DNA of 64,000 bases from Quercus robur (lineage: Eukaryota; Streptophyta; Magnoliopsida; Fagales; Fagaceae). How positions within the stretch are numbered: the first letter of the stretch is position 1; each line of letters opens with the position of its first letter. Below the pieces are notes generated by a model that worked only from the letters and a program-made list of their open reading frames with translations, did no database searches and was not told the DNA's origin. The position numbers and the translations under genes were made by a program. Location of the stretch: contig NC_065541.1 of NCBI RefSeq assembly GCF_932294415.1, forward strand, positions 53,484,290-53,548,289. The letters are read 5' to 3'. This document shows positions 1-9,885 of this stretch, piece after piece.

Positions 1-402
1 GTTTTTGCAACAAACAACACATGATCTCCTCATGGTTGCTTGCATGGCTTCAGATTGTATAAAATCCTGAAAAAAACCTCAAGATCCTACTTTCATAATA
101 AACAACTTTGAATTGTCGATGAGTCAGAGGCCTATTATGAAAACCCAAAATGCTATTCTAATGAAAATTCAATATTCCTGGATAGTGTTCACTAGAGTTG
201 AGGACGTATTTTATGCTAAAACAAAATGCCATAAATCTTAGGATGTAAAAGTACATAAGTAACATATGCATCATATTCAAGTTAAAGAAAGCATATATAT
301 GCATGAATGGGACACAATTACGCACACACACAAAAATACAAATACATATACATATGCTTACACAAATACACATGAATAAAGCATGTGCATTTTGGAACTA
401 AC

Positions 403-964
403 CTTTTCAATGGCCAGCACAAAAGCACCGGCATTCAAAAGAACATTAGTCAAGGAGCCAGTTCCAGGCCCAATTTCTAGCACCACGTCGCCTTCTTCAA
501 CACGGGCGGCACTCGCCAGCTGCTCATTGATGTCAGAATTCAACATATAATGCTGCAAATCACAACAACATTCATTCATTGAGGCATTTCATCGAACACC
601 CAACAGAATATACAACTGGCTTCAAGTATATATCTCAACGAAACTAAATTTATAAACTTTTTAAGTGAACTGAGTGTGGGGATATATGGACCTGGCCGAG
701 GGATTTTCTTGGGACGCGGCCTTTGGAGTTGAGAGCTTGGAGAGTGGACTGGTAATCGTCTGGGCTTCTGTTTCTGCTTCTGCTTCTGCTTCTGCTTCCA
801 TTGGTGGCGCAAGCTATATATAGTGGTGTGCCTGCGGTGCTATTGTGCGCCGGGAGTGTAGGTTTGAGGGTTGTTTGACTTCGTGGTGGTGTAGTAGGAG
901 ATACTGGCGGGAGAGATTGAAGTGAGAGAGGTCTGGTACCCGTACACATCTTTCTATCTTTCAA
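403..964 (-). CDS. PFC1: Chloroplast 16S rRNA dimethyladenosine transferase, first two exons (partial)
   Basis: Exon 1 is 964-692 and ends ...KSLGQ at CAG|GTCCAT. Exon 2 is 552-403, opens HYMLNSDINEQL after TTTGCAG and closes at AAG|GTTAGT; both junctions are phase 0. The rest of the gene lies beyond position 1. The joined exons give about 141 residues: a Ser/Thr/Pro/Arg-rich N-terminus typical of a plastid transit peptide, the KSLGQHYMLN motif, and SAM-binding motif I (EIGPGTGSLT) followed by AIEK. This is the KsgA/Dim1 family, which dimethylates two adjacent adenosines near the 3' end of small-subunit rRNA. The plastid member in Arabidopsis is PALEFACE1. Assignment to PFC1 rather than the mitochondrial or nucleolar paralogues rests on the residues around KSLGQHYMLN and is from memory. 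A CTGCTT-type microsatellite at about 768-800 encodes an Arg/Ser run. The start could be Met1 (964) or Met6 (949). Confidence 0.88.
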
Positions 965-1173
965 AATGCAATGCTAAGTAAAATGTACTTCATGCATTTG
1001 ATATCTTGGGAATGGCAATGTGACGGGTTTTCTTTTCTCCAATCTTGTCTTAGCGGGTAACCGCTGGTACCTGTCTCCCATCACACTTAATTTCGTTTAT
1101 ATATAAATAATAAATAAATAAATTTTAGTTAAAAATATATATTATCATTCACTAAGTTTAAACTCATAAAACA

Positions 1174-1940
1174 GGATTTTTTAAAAAACTAACTACAAAA
1201 CCCAAACAATATCATTAGTTAGCAAACGTTTCAAACTAATTTCGTTTATAACAATTCGAGTTCAGTAGACTCGATTTAGGAAAAATTGATGTGGACAAAA
1301 CAAGGAAATCGAGTTCAACGAACTCGGTTTCCATGTACAGAAATCAAGTTCATTGAACTCGGTTTCCATGTACAGGAACCGAGTTCAATGAACTCGATTT
1401 CCATGTATGGAAAACGAGTTCATTGAACTTGTTTTCATTGAACTCGGAAGATGGACCTTCATTGAACTCGGAAGATGGACCTTCATTGAACTCGTTTGGC
1501 TGCGTCTGCTTGTTGTTGGGTTTGCTTGATCAGATAACGAAGTCTAGTGCCATCTAATGTTTGGCTGCGTCTGCAGAAGATGGACTTTATCAGATCGTCT
1601 TCTTATCAGATTGTGCTCAGAGAGCTTGTTGTTGGCAAATCAATTTCTTGTGGGTACATGATCGCTTTCCATGTATGGAAAACGAGTTCAATGAACTGGT
1701 TTTCCATGTATGGAAATCGAGTTCATTGAACTCGGTTTCTGTACATGGAAACCGAGTTCAATGAACTCGATTTCTGTACATGGAAACCGAGTTCGTTGAA
1801 CTCGATTTCCATGTTTTCTCCACATCAGTTTTTCCTAAATCGAGTCCACTGAGCTCGAATTGTTATAAACGAAATTAGTTTGAAACGTTTGCTAACTAAT
1901 GATATTGTTTGGGTTTTGTAGTTAGTTTTTTAAAAAATCC
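1174..1940. mobile_element. Non-autonomous Mutator-like element with palindromic subterminal array
   Basis: The element starts GGATTTTTTAAAAAACTAAC and ends with the inverted equivalent (GTTAGTTTTTTAAAAAATCC). It is flanked by a perfect 9-bp direct repeat, CATAAAACA, at 1165-1173 and 1941-1949. A 9-bp target-site duplication with long terminal inverted repeats is the hallmark of Mutator-like elements. The arms stay complementary for more than 150 bp. Inside them are repeated 16-17 bp palindromes of the form CGAGTTCAATGAACTCG, separated by TTTCCATGTA-type spacers (about 1310-1450 and 1680-1810). The centre (about 1440-1680) is unique and contains the duplicated phrase TTTGGCTGCGTCTGC. No transposase is present. 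Confidence 0.85.
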
Positions 1941-2515
1941 CATAAAACATCTACAAAAACCTTCTCAAAGTATAGCTATAACAATCATAAATTTAAAGTT
2001 TAAAGTTTAAACAAATATATCTGCGTGATTAAAATTTTTTTTTTAATCTATAAATATAAACGAGGCAAGTTCAGGGAAAAAGTTAACCCCGATCCTCACC
2101 CTATTTACTTGTGGGATGGGTAAAAGTAAAACCCACTCATTAAGGGTCAGTGAGGCAAGTTTAAATTGTCATTCTATACTAAGCTATTTTATAATTTCTA
2201 AGACTTTTATTTGTTACTTATTTAGCAAATATACATACATACATATATATATATATATACCTTTATTTGTTTTGTACTCTCAATAGTATACCATCTTCGT
2301 ATCTTGCCTTAAATGTGAACATTTTTAAAAATGTGAACACCATTGGTATGTGTTTGGCATCAATTATTTAACTTTTTGTTAAAAGTGTGCTAATATACTT
2401 ATACTTGAAAAAAATAAGAGAAAGTATAAAAAAAAAAAAAAGGTTTTAAAAAATTGTACATAAAAACTAAAAGCTAACCAAATAAGCTGAACACAACCAA
2501 ACAACAAATGTGAAA

Positions 2516-2559
2516 GGAAGAACATTGTGTTTTTTTTTGAGGGGGAAGAACATTGTGTT
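2516..2559 (-). mobile_element. Ultra-short poly(A) insertion with 16-bp target-site duplication
   Basis: GGAAGAACATTGTGTT occurs perfectly at 2516-2531 and 2544-2559. Between the copies is only a 12-base insert, TTTTTTTGAGGG. Read on the minus strand this is CCCTC followed by a poly(A) tail. The arrangement fits an almost completely 5'-truncated retroposon integrated by a LINE machinery; simple slippage would not give a 16-bp flanking repeat. Confidence 0.65.
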
Positions 2560-2867
2560 AGATAAATGAGTGTGAAACAATATTTTCCCCTTATTAAGTT
2601 ATCATTAATTCATTATGATATATACTTTATTTTGTGCATGCCAGTGTGAGTGTGTGCACTATTACCAAGTTACCCTTGGCCTTTGGCATGCTTTCCATAA
2701 AATGTATGTGTACGTGCAGTTGTGTGTAAAAAACGACACCCTTTTACAAACTACACCATTATCATGATCAAAGCATGATTCAAGTGGATTTTGGTTCTAT
2801 TCTTACTTTAAAAGAAAAAACAATGGGTTTGCTTTTATTTCAAGCAAAGGGGAAGGTGTTTATTTTT

Positions 2868-2985
2868 TAGTGAGTTTCAACCTATAACATTTGTTCTTGA
2901 TGATAGTTCTTTATTATCAAACCAAGACATCAATCAATTTTTGGTATAGGCTGGGATTGAACAAGGGGAATGTGATTTGGTTTAT
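2868..2985 (-). mobile_element. Degraded tRNA-derived SINE fragment
   Basis: The stretch matches, with many changes, the same family as the SINEs at 22303-22466 and 36299-36474. Shared landmarks are TTTCAACCTATAACAT, the TTTATTATCAAACCAAGACATC block and a following TTGGT-TA segment. Orientation is minus. The 5' (tRNA-like) end is too diverged to delimit. Confidence 0.55.
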
Positions 2986-3164
2986 TTATTTGAGTAATAA
3001 ATTAATGTAATGCATCTTTTTGTCTATAATTGGTTCGTGCATTATATAATAGGACTCCTGTGAATGGATGTCTTAATGCATGAATGGACTCCAGCACTAA
3101 TGTAACAAATAAGTCAAGAGAGTCAAATTTGCTGCCAGATCTACATTCTTAATAGAATCTTCAA

Positions 3165-3220
3165 CTTTAAAATGATATATTTCTCTCCAAAAAAAAAAAA
3201 AAAAAAAAACCTTTAAAATG
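3165..3220 (+). mobile_element. Ultra-short poly(A) insertion with 10-bp direct repeats
   Basis: CTTTAAAATG at 3165-3174 recurs at 3211-3220. The 36-base insert is ATATATTTCTCTCC followed by about 21 A and a C. It has the same architecture as the other short A-tailed insertions in this window. The shorter repeat makes it weaker than the 13-18 bp cases. Confidence 0.45.
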
Positions 3221-3538
3221 GAAGAAACTTATGCTTGTTTGTTCGCTTGAGACCAATTTTGTTACTTTTTCTAGTTTATGAGGACTAAAAATGAACATAA
3301 TGATCCACAGGGGAATAAGAGGAGAAAATGGGATAAATATATCAAAATTCATGGGTAAACGCAATATCTTTTCAGTTGATTCAAGATCAATGGATAGCAA
3401 AGTGGTTTGTACTTTGTATTTAAAAGGATTACATAACTACATAGAGCAAAAAATTCGTTTTACTACAGGAATTAAATACAAGAAAAGTACGAATGAACCT
3501 TCATGTTTTGTTTGTTACAAAATTGCATGACTTGAAAA

Positions 3539-6086
3539 TTAAATGTCCTCTTCGGAGATTAAATTGTCAAAATCACTGCTTAGAAACAGTTGAATAATCT
3601 CTTCTGGAAAATCAATATCTTCATTGGCCCCAAAACTGTATGATTCATCTTGTAGCAGTGATGGAAGTGGTGGAGGTGGAGGTGGAGGCAGAGAATGTTG
3701 CTGCTGTGGAATGGAGTTCATGAACATTGAAGGGTACCGGTTCATAGTCTCGTGACCGGAATTTTGGGACATGGACGGAGTCATACTTCTAATTTCATTG
3801 GCATCTATAAGATTCCCTTCGTCATGCCCAACATACTTCCCATCACTGGTCATCTTGATTCCACCAACACAAGGGTTACTGGTGAATAAACGTGGATGTT
3901 CATTGGCATTGCTTTGTGATTCAGTGCTTAACATGCTTATTAGACTGTTAATGTTAACTTGGTCATCTTGGAAATGAGTTGAACCCACCTGAGTCAAGCC
4001 CTTATGAGTACCATGTTCTGCAATCCCAAAATATGATCCACTGTTGTTGTTTAGAGGAGCTGCATCAATTTTAGATGCCTTCCCATGGTTATGTTCATAT
4101 GCTTTGGGTTCAAGCATATGAGCATAACTATAGGAAGGCACGGTAATGTTGCCATTGCATACTGGTTGAGTCAGTGTCCTGTTGGGTAACTTAATGGAGA
4201 ACTGAGAATTTAGCTGTTGTATATTAAGAGGAGAACCGCCAAATAGCTGTTGTATATCATGCACAGAACGTGTAGACTGCTTTCCTTCCTGAACTTGCTT
4301 TAAGTTCCGACGGTATTTCTGCAAAAAAGACACATCCTTCATCACCAAATATATATATATATATATATATATATGAAAGCCTCCAGTATATAATCCAAGA
4401 GCATATCAAGTAATTCTGCAACACAAACTCATACTTGGATGAGTCTGAAATTAATTGGAATTTCTTTAAATTTGATTTGTCTTCCATTGCAAGATTTGGT
4501 GATGCAAGGCGGAGAGATTGCATAATATCTTTGGACAACAGAAATGTGCATAAGAGTTTGCTTCCTATTTTCAGAAAGTAGAGATTTGGGTATATTATCC
4601 AGGTAGATATTCTACTGGATCGTTATTTTCACACAACAAAACATTCATGAACTTGCACCTTGTTTTTCTTTTCTTATAAAACAAGCTATCTGTTATAGTA
4701 TGAGCAAAGACAAGTAATTTCTTGTTTCCTTAATTAAAAAGGAAATATGTGATACTATTGCAAGGCATATGTAAAGCAGACCAAGGAACATACCTGCAAG
4801 TGGCTTGCAACATGACGTCTAGTTAATCCAGGCACATTCATAAACTCAGATACTCTCTTAGGGACAGCCCCTACATTTAAATAATGGGAAAAAAATCAAG
4901 AAAAATGAGAGAGAGAGAGAGAGAGAATAATAGTTAAAATTTGAAGATGGAGAAAAAAAATAAAAACAAAAGGAGAATGACAACCATATCTGATAGAAAG
5001 CATGCATAAGGTCTCTTACTTTCAAGTCCCAAGTGGTTGATAGCTTCCAAAAAATTTTCTTGCAACTCATTAGTCCACCGAACCTTATGCCTTTTTTGTG
5101 GGGTGGAATCATCTTTATCTACTTCTTTTTGTTCTCTTCTCCTCCGTGGTTCTGGTCTATTAGCGTCTTGATGTACCCAAGTTGCTTCACTAACAGATGT
5201 GCTCGCCATTGTTTTACTTGCTTTCTGTGCAAGGAGATGTTGCCAGAGGTTTTGAACTTCATTTGAGTTTGAAGGCTTCATGATATATAGTGAAATGCCA
5301 CATTCAAGATCTTGTGATACGAATTTCTCCATAAAATTGGCAGACATCACTAAATAGACAATGAAAAAAAAATTAAAATCAATAACAGAGAAAGAAAGAA
5401 AAACCTTAATGCTCCAACTAATTGCTGAGATGTCAGAAGAAAAAATTTCAAAGTTTCACTTATGTTCAATTCTTCTCAGCAATTAACCTATGTAATATAT
5501 GTATGCAAATGAAAAGTTATACTTACAGATAACAGGAAAGTTGAATTCCTTCTCAAGGCAATTCAGGAATTGAAACCTGTTCATTTCTGGCATATAGACG
5601 TCTGTCAGAACAAGGTCGAGTCTGGCCTTCCTCTCTTGAATAGCCTCTAATGCTTCAGTTGGCTTATCATAATGAATAACTGATAGAGAGACAAAGAAAA
5701 AAGTCATGACCATGTAATCAAATGTTGGCAACCTTTTATAACTAAGATTAAGGTTGACATGTTTTTACTGTTATCATTTTTAACCATCTAATTCTATCAA
5801 ACTGTCATTTATTAAAAGCTATGGAGAATATTTGGAATGAATTTATAGCATACACAAGTCGGAAGAAAAATATTTCCAAATATCTCAAAAGGAAAATTCA
5901 TAAGAGAGATTTAGACGTATGGACACATCATTTTAATGCAGTACCTTCATAATTGCCTTCTTTAAGCATCGTGGTTGCAATGTGATGACATGTAGAACTA
6001 CCTTCTTGTACCAGAATGCAGATTTCTGAAGGAAAGTTGTCAGTTTTGTTCCACTCAATTGTGCTAGAATGAGTAGAATCCATCAT
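3539..6086 (-). CDS. Type-B response regulator-like transcription factor RR-A (atypical receiver)
   Basis: The five exons are 6086-5945, 5679-5527, 5349-5020, 4870-4794 and 4318-3539. All junctions are GT/AG and the sum is 1482 nt, 493 residues plus TAA. The receiver domain spans about residues 20-140 and the GARP/Myb B-motif about 185-240, with the intact VASHLQKYR signature. The C-terminus is long, Gln/Asn/Ser-rich with a proline run, and ends in the acidic EEDI. Type-B regulators normally take a phosphate from His-phosphotransfer proteins in cytokinin signalling and then bind DNA in the nucleus. Here the phospho-acceptor Asp74 (LTDVYMPEM) and Lys123 (MKP) are kept. The Mg-binding acidic pair at the end of strand 1 (normally VDDD) reads VQEG (Gln27, Glu28), so normal phosphorylation is doubtful. 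The start is the first of two adjacent Met codons. A (TA)n tract sits in intron 4 near 4348-4374. Confidence 0.88.
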
Positions 6087-6710
6087 TGAAAACTTACGTA
6101 GTCTATTTCCAAATGTCTTGATTTATATCTATGATCATGGACCGTCAAAGCCGAAACGCATACATGATAGTTTTCCATTCAATCTCTTCAATTTATAGTT
6201 TGTTATTAATAGGACAGGCAAGGATTTCAACTATCTAGGAGCAAGAAAAACGTGTTGTAGGCATTGAATTTACCGCACATAATCAGTAGTAATTATAAAG
6301 GGAAAAAGAAATGCGTAAGGAGAGTATGATGTGTATTTTTGCCAGAGTGGTAATAAAATAATTGAGATACCTGTCTTTGTTTACAGTATGTTCCTTCTTA
6401 TTTATTTATTTTTCTTTCTATTTTTGAGTTTATTCTTGTTGTGTGGTGCATTGGTTACTAACTAAAAACATTTGTAATGTATTAATGGTATTTGTCATAA
6501 AATACAAAGGAAAAGGGATTATAGTAGAATAAAGAATGTTTAAACGATGAATTTACTTCCTTTCACATTGTCATGTGTTTGTTGTGAACTAAGCTTATTG
6601 TAAAATGAAGTTCATAGCAACAAGATAATATTGCAACCTAGAAAGCATGTATTGATATATTAATTAAGGGGACATTTGACATACTGTAATAGACATTGTA
6701 ATAAAATTAT

Positions 6711-6937
6711 GGGGGTTTTTTCCCCGCACACTCAGCTCATTGTCCTCTTTGGAGAGCCAATACTCCAAGGGCTTATAAGGCATGCGTGGGGCGCTTCTCT
6801 AACCGATGTGGGATTAAGGGTGTCAAGCCTCAAAGAGGTGAAAATCCCAAAGACCACACTTGGGGACGATGACAAATCCTTGGGGGCTTGGCTCCCCAAA
6901 GAGGACAATGAGCTGAGTGTGCGGGGAAAAAACCCCC
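6711..6937. mobile_element. Foldback/MITE-like element with perfect 42-bp inverted arms
   Basis: The left arm begins GGGGGTTTTTTCCCCGCACA at 6711 and runs to about 6752. The right arm (6896-6937) is its exact reverse complement over 42 bases, and weaker complementarity continues inward. The 227-bp element is markedly GC-richer than its surroundings. An open frame crosses it (6676-6975), but that frame is simply the inverted repeat read through. No convincing target-site duplication was found, so the superfamily is unassigned. Confidence 0.7.
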
Positions 6938-7413
6938 ACAGTACTTATTTAGGTAATATGTTAGTAATTGAATGAGAGGTTAGTAACTTAATAATTGTTT
7001 GGTTGTGTACATTAAAAAAGATGTAACTGATAATATTGATGGTGAAACTATCATATCACGCAATGATTTCAAAATATGAAAACTTGTGAAAGGAAATTTT
7101 AAAATTTTATGTATTTGCGTATGTTTTTATTTTGTGAGGTTAATATATTCAAGTTTTATTATTATTAAATTTTTTAAATTTAATTGTTTTTAATAACCAC
7201 CCTGAAAAGAATTTATGGAACTACAACTAACAGGAATAACCATTCAATTGTTTGGTTATATTTTTATTACAAGTAATAGTTATTCCTTAAAATGAAGAAT
7301 AGTTATTCCTTATCAATATGAATGTAATTGTCATTCCTTATCCTACATAATTAACTACTATTAAAAGAAAGTTACCAAAATACCCAAAGCTACTGCTGCT
7401 ATTCTCTTTCTCC

Positions 7414-7461
7414 ATTAAGGGTAAATTGTTTCTAAAAAAAAAAAAAAATTAAGGGTAAATT
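7414..7461 (+). mobile_element. Ultra-short poly(A) insertion with 14-bp target-site duplication
   Basis: ATTAAGGGTAAATT is perfectly repeated at 7414-7427 and 7448-7461. The 20-base insert reads GTTTCT followed by 14 A. It is a plus-strand member of the short A-tailed insertions described in the findings. Confidence 0.65.
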
Positions 7462-9885
7462 TTTTAAATCATAGTCATAAATACATACCTATATCATGAG
7501 TTTCTATCATTAAAAACACTGTGATCCTGCAGATAGAGCATTTAGTACTCATCTTGTCAGGATTGTTTGAATTTATGTGACCTTTTTATACATTGTTTAA
7601 AGTAATCTCTGTCTGTAAGTTTATTGAGTCCCATTTTACATATTCCTTCTAGGAGAGAGATTTATTACTTGACCATAAATGTGGCTAGTACCATTTAATA
7701 TAAACTTAAAACCTTACCATCAAGGTTTTAACAAACACAGGTATTAATTAAGAGTAATGATTATCTTTTTTTTTTTTTTTTTCATTACACTCACATTTTT
7801 TAATACAAATTCTTTGTACCACTTTTTGTGTACCACTTTATATTCCACCAATCACTACTTGTCATGTTTTGATTTTATTTTCCTTATAAAATAATTGAAG
7901 TTTAAAATGGAAAACAATCATAGACATAGCAAGTAATGATTGATGAAACATAGAGTAATACACAAAACGTGATATAGAGAATTTGTATTCCACATTTTTG
8001 CCCACGCCATGTTACTGTTGTAAACTTTGACACCATTAATCCTGCAATATTTGGATTCCGGGATTTAATTACATGATTGTTGGTGATTAGGATGCTACTA
8101 TAACAAATTTGACAACATCCACATGCTTGAAGATTGCTTGTGCATATATATTGTTATGGCTACCTCAATGCAATAATTTGGAGAAGAATTGGTTAAAAGA
8201 ATAATTTTATTTCTGTTAATTGGACATTGTCTTCTGAACAAAAAACAATGCATGATTAGAAGTGAAATTAGCTAGATGGAAGAGTGCAACAAATCAGCTT
8301 GTGAAGATAACAGGGCATAGACGGCATTTTAAAATTTTATTTAGTGACAATTCTAAACAGTATCGTTACCAAAAGATCTCTTATGAGGCGAAGACACAAT
8401 TGTAAGGGTGACATAGATGGCCACCAGGTCACCACGCAGAGCTATTTGCCTCTCCAACATAGTTCTTAAGGTGCAAATTATTAGTGGTAAATAAAAAAGT
8501 GATATTAATAGTATGCTTAGATGAGAACCAGTGCAAGCTTGCCAACTCAAACGTTTTCAATTTTTTTGCACAAGTACCATTGCTCTTACTGCTTGTTTCA
8601 TGTTTTTCTAGTTGGTGTTATTGTTTGGAGAGCAACAAGCATAATATTTGCATATTATGTGTAGTTTTTTAAAACTTCAATTTTTTTTTTTTTTTTTTTT
8701 TTTTTAAGATACAATGATACTTTTACCCAACTAATTTTTTATGAAATAACCAGTCTGAAAATTTCAGATTTTTGAAAATTATTTGTTAGAGATGTTTTTA
8801 TTTATTTTTCATTTCATATAATATTTTGAGATTTATGTAATGACAAATGGCGGGAGACGGCCTTTTCACTTTATCAGTGCCATATTCAAAAGCACATTAA
8901 TCAACATAATGGGAAAACATCCTCATATTAAGATGATGCATAAAATAATACCTATACGTTTACTGGTAACAAAGATCAAATTTCCATGTGCGTACTTATA
9001 ATAAGCGAGTCTCATTATTTTTTATGCAAACTCAAATGACTAGATTTGAATAGAAGCCTTAAAACTTAATACTATGCAACTAGAAAATGGCTTTTGTTTA
9101 AGGTTGAAAACATATATCTAGCTTTTAGTTGTTTAAAATAAAATAATGGCATTATAACCTCAGAAATTAGAGTTTTAAGGATTGAAGTATCACTAGAACT
9201 AACAGAGCTGTATGGCTTGATGCAGATCTCATAGAAAAGAAAGACAGTGTAAAACAAATTGTCATAACAGACTGAATAGTGAATAGACAAAGATATCCGT
9301 CTGACAGTATTTTATTGTAATGCACGAAAGAAATAGCAACCAAACAAAACATCATCAAATTCAAGTACTTCCTCCTAACCACTATCCATCAAACAGTGCT
9401 TTATTGTAATGCTAATAAGAAATAGCAACAAAACAAAAACAACATCATCAAATTCAAGTACTTCCTCCAAACCACTAACTGTAAACTCAAACCATCAGAC
9501 TCAAATTGGAAAACAAATGATAAGTTTTACACTTTTCTTGCTTGGATTCCAAACTTTCACCCATGGCTGAAGTCATATTTCTGGAATCTCACTGTCCATG
9601 TAAAAAGCAATATTAATGTCCAAGAACATGGCCTCTTCTCGCCCTTGTGGCGCCCAAATGTTGAAACACTTGGCTTATAAGTGCGAAGAATTTTCAAAAT
9701 TCCAGGACAAAGAAAGACGGTACATAAAGGTCTGTGTTAAGTAGCATTAATATACCTGGACACAAAATTCATCTATTACCAGAGATCATCAAGTTCCTCA
9801 TCATGCATGATTAGGGTCTTTAGAAAGATCAAATAATTCTTCTATTTCTCCTCGTTAAGACCCAAAAAAAGTCATGTTATTTTGG

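Larger units (their letters stand above)
965..3538. other. Intergenic stretch with mobile-element debris
   Basis: No coding exon could be supported between the PFC1-like gene and RR-A. The stretch holds a Mutator-like element (1174-1940), a (TA)n tract near 2236-2260, two ultra-short poly(A/T) insertions (2516-2559 and 3165-3220) and a degraded SINE (about 2868-2985). The rest is AT-rich DNA without recognisable features. Confidence 0.6.
6087..9885. other. Intergenic stretch between RR-A and RR-B
   Basis: No coding exon is supportable. The stretch holds the inverted-repeat element at 6711-6937, the short A-tailed insertion at 7414-7461 and several homopolymer runs (7769-7785, 8683-8705). From about 8340 there is DNA that recurs at 15150 and 15935. 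The decayed former 3' coding tail of RR-B lies at about 9740-9885. Confidence 0.6.

Noticed and set aside
1310-1810. Regularly spaced palindromic repeats resembling a CRISPR array
   Set aside because: They lie inside a eukaryotic element with terminal inverted repeats and an exact 9-bp target duplication. The spacers are themselves repeated (TTTCCATGTA type), and there are no cas genes.
6676-6975. 99-residue open frame
   Set aside because: It is the foldback element read through; its two ends are the same inverted repeat in opposite sense, with no protein character.
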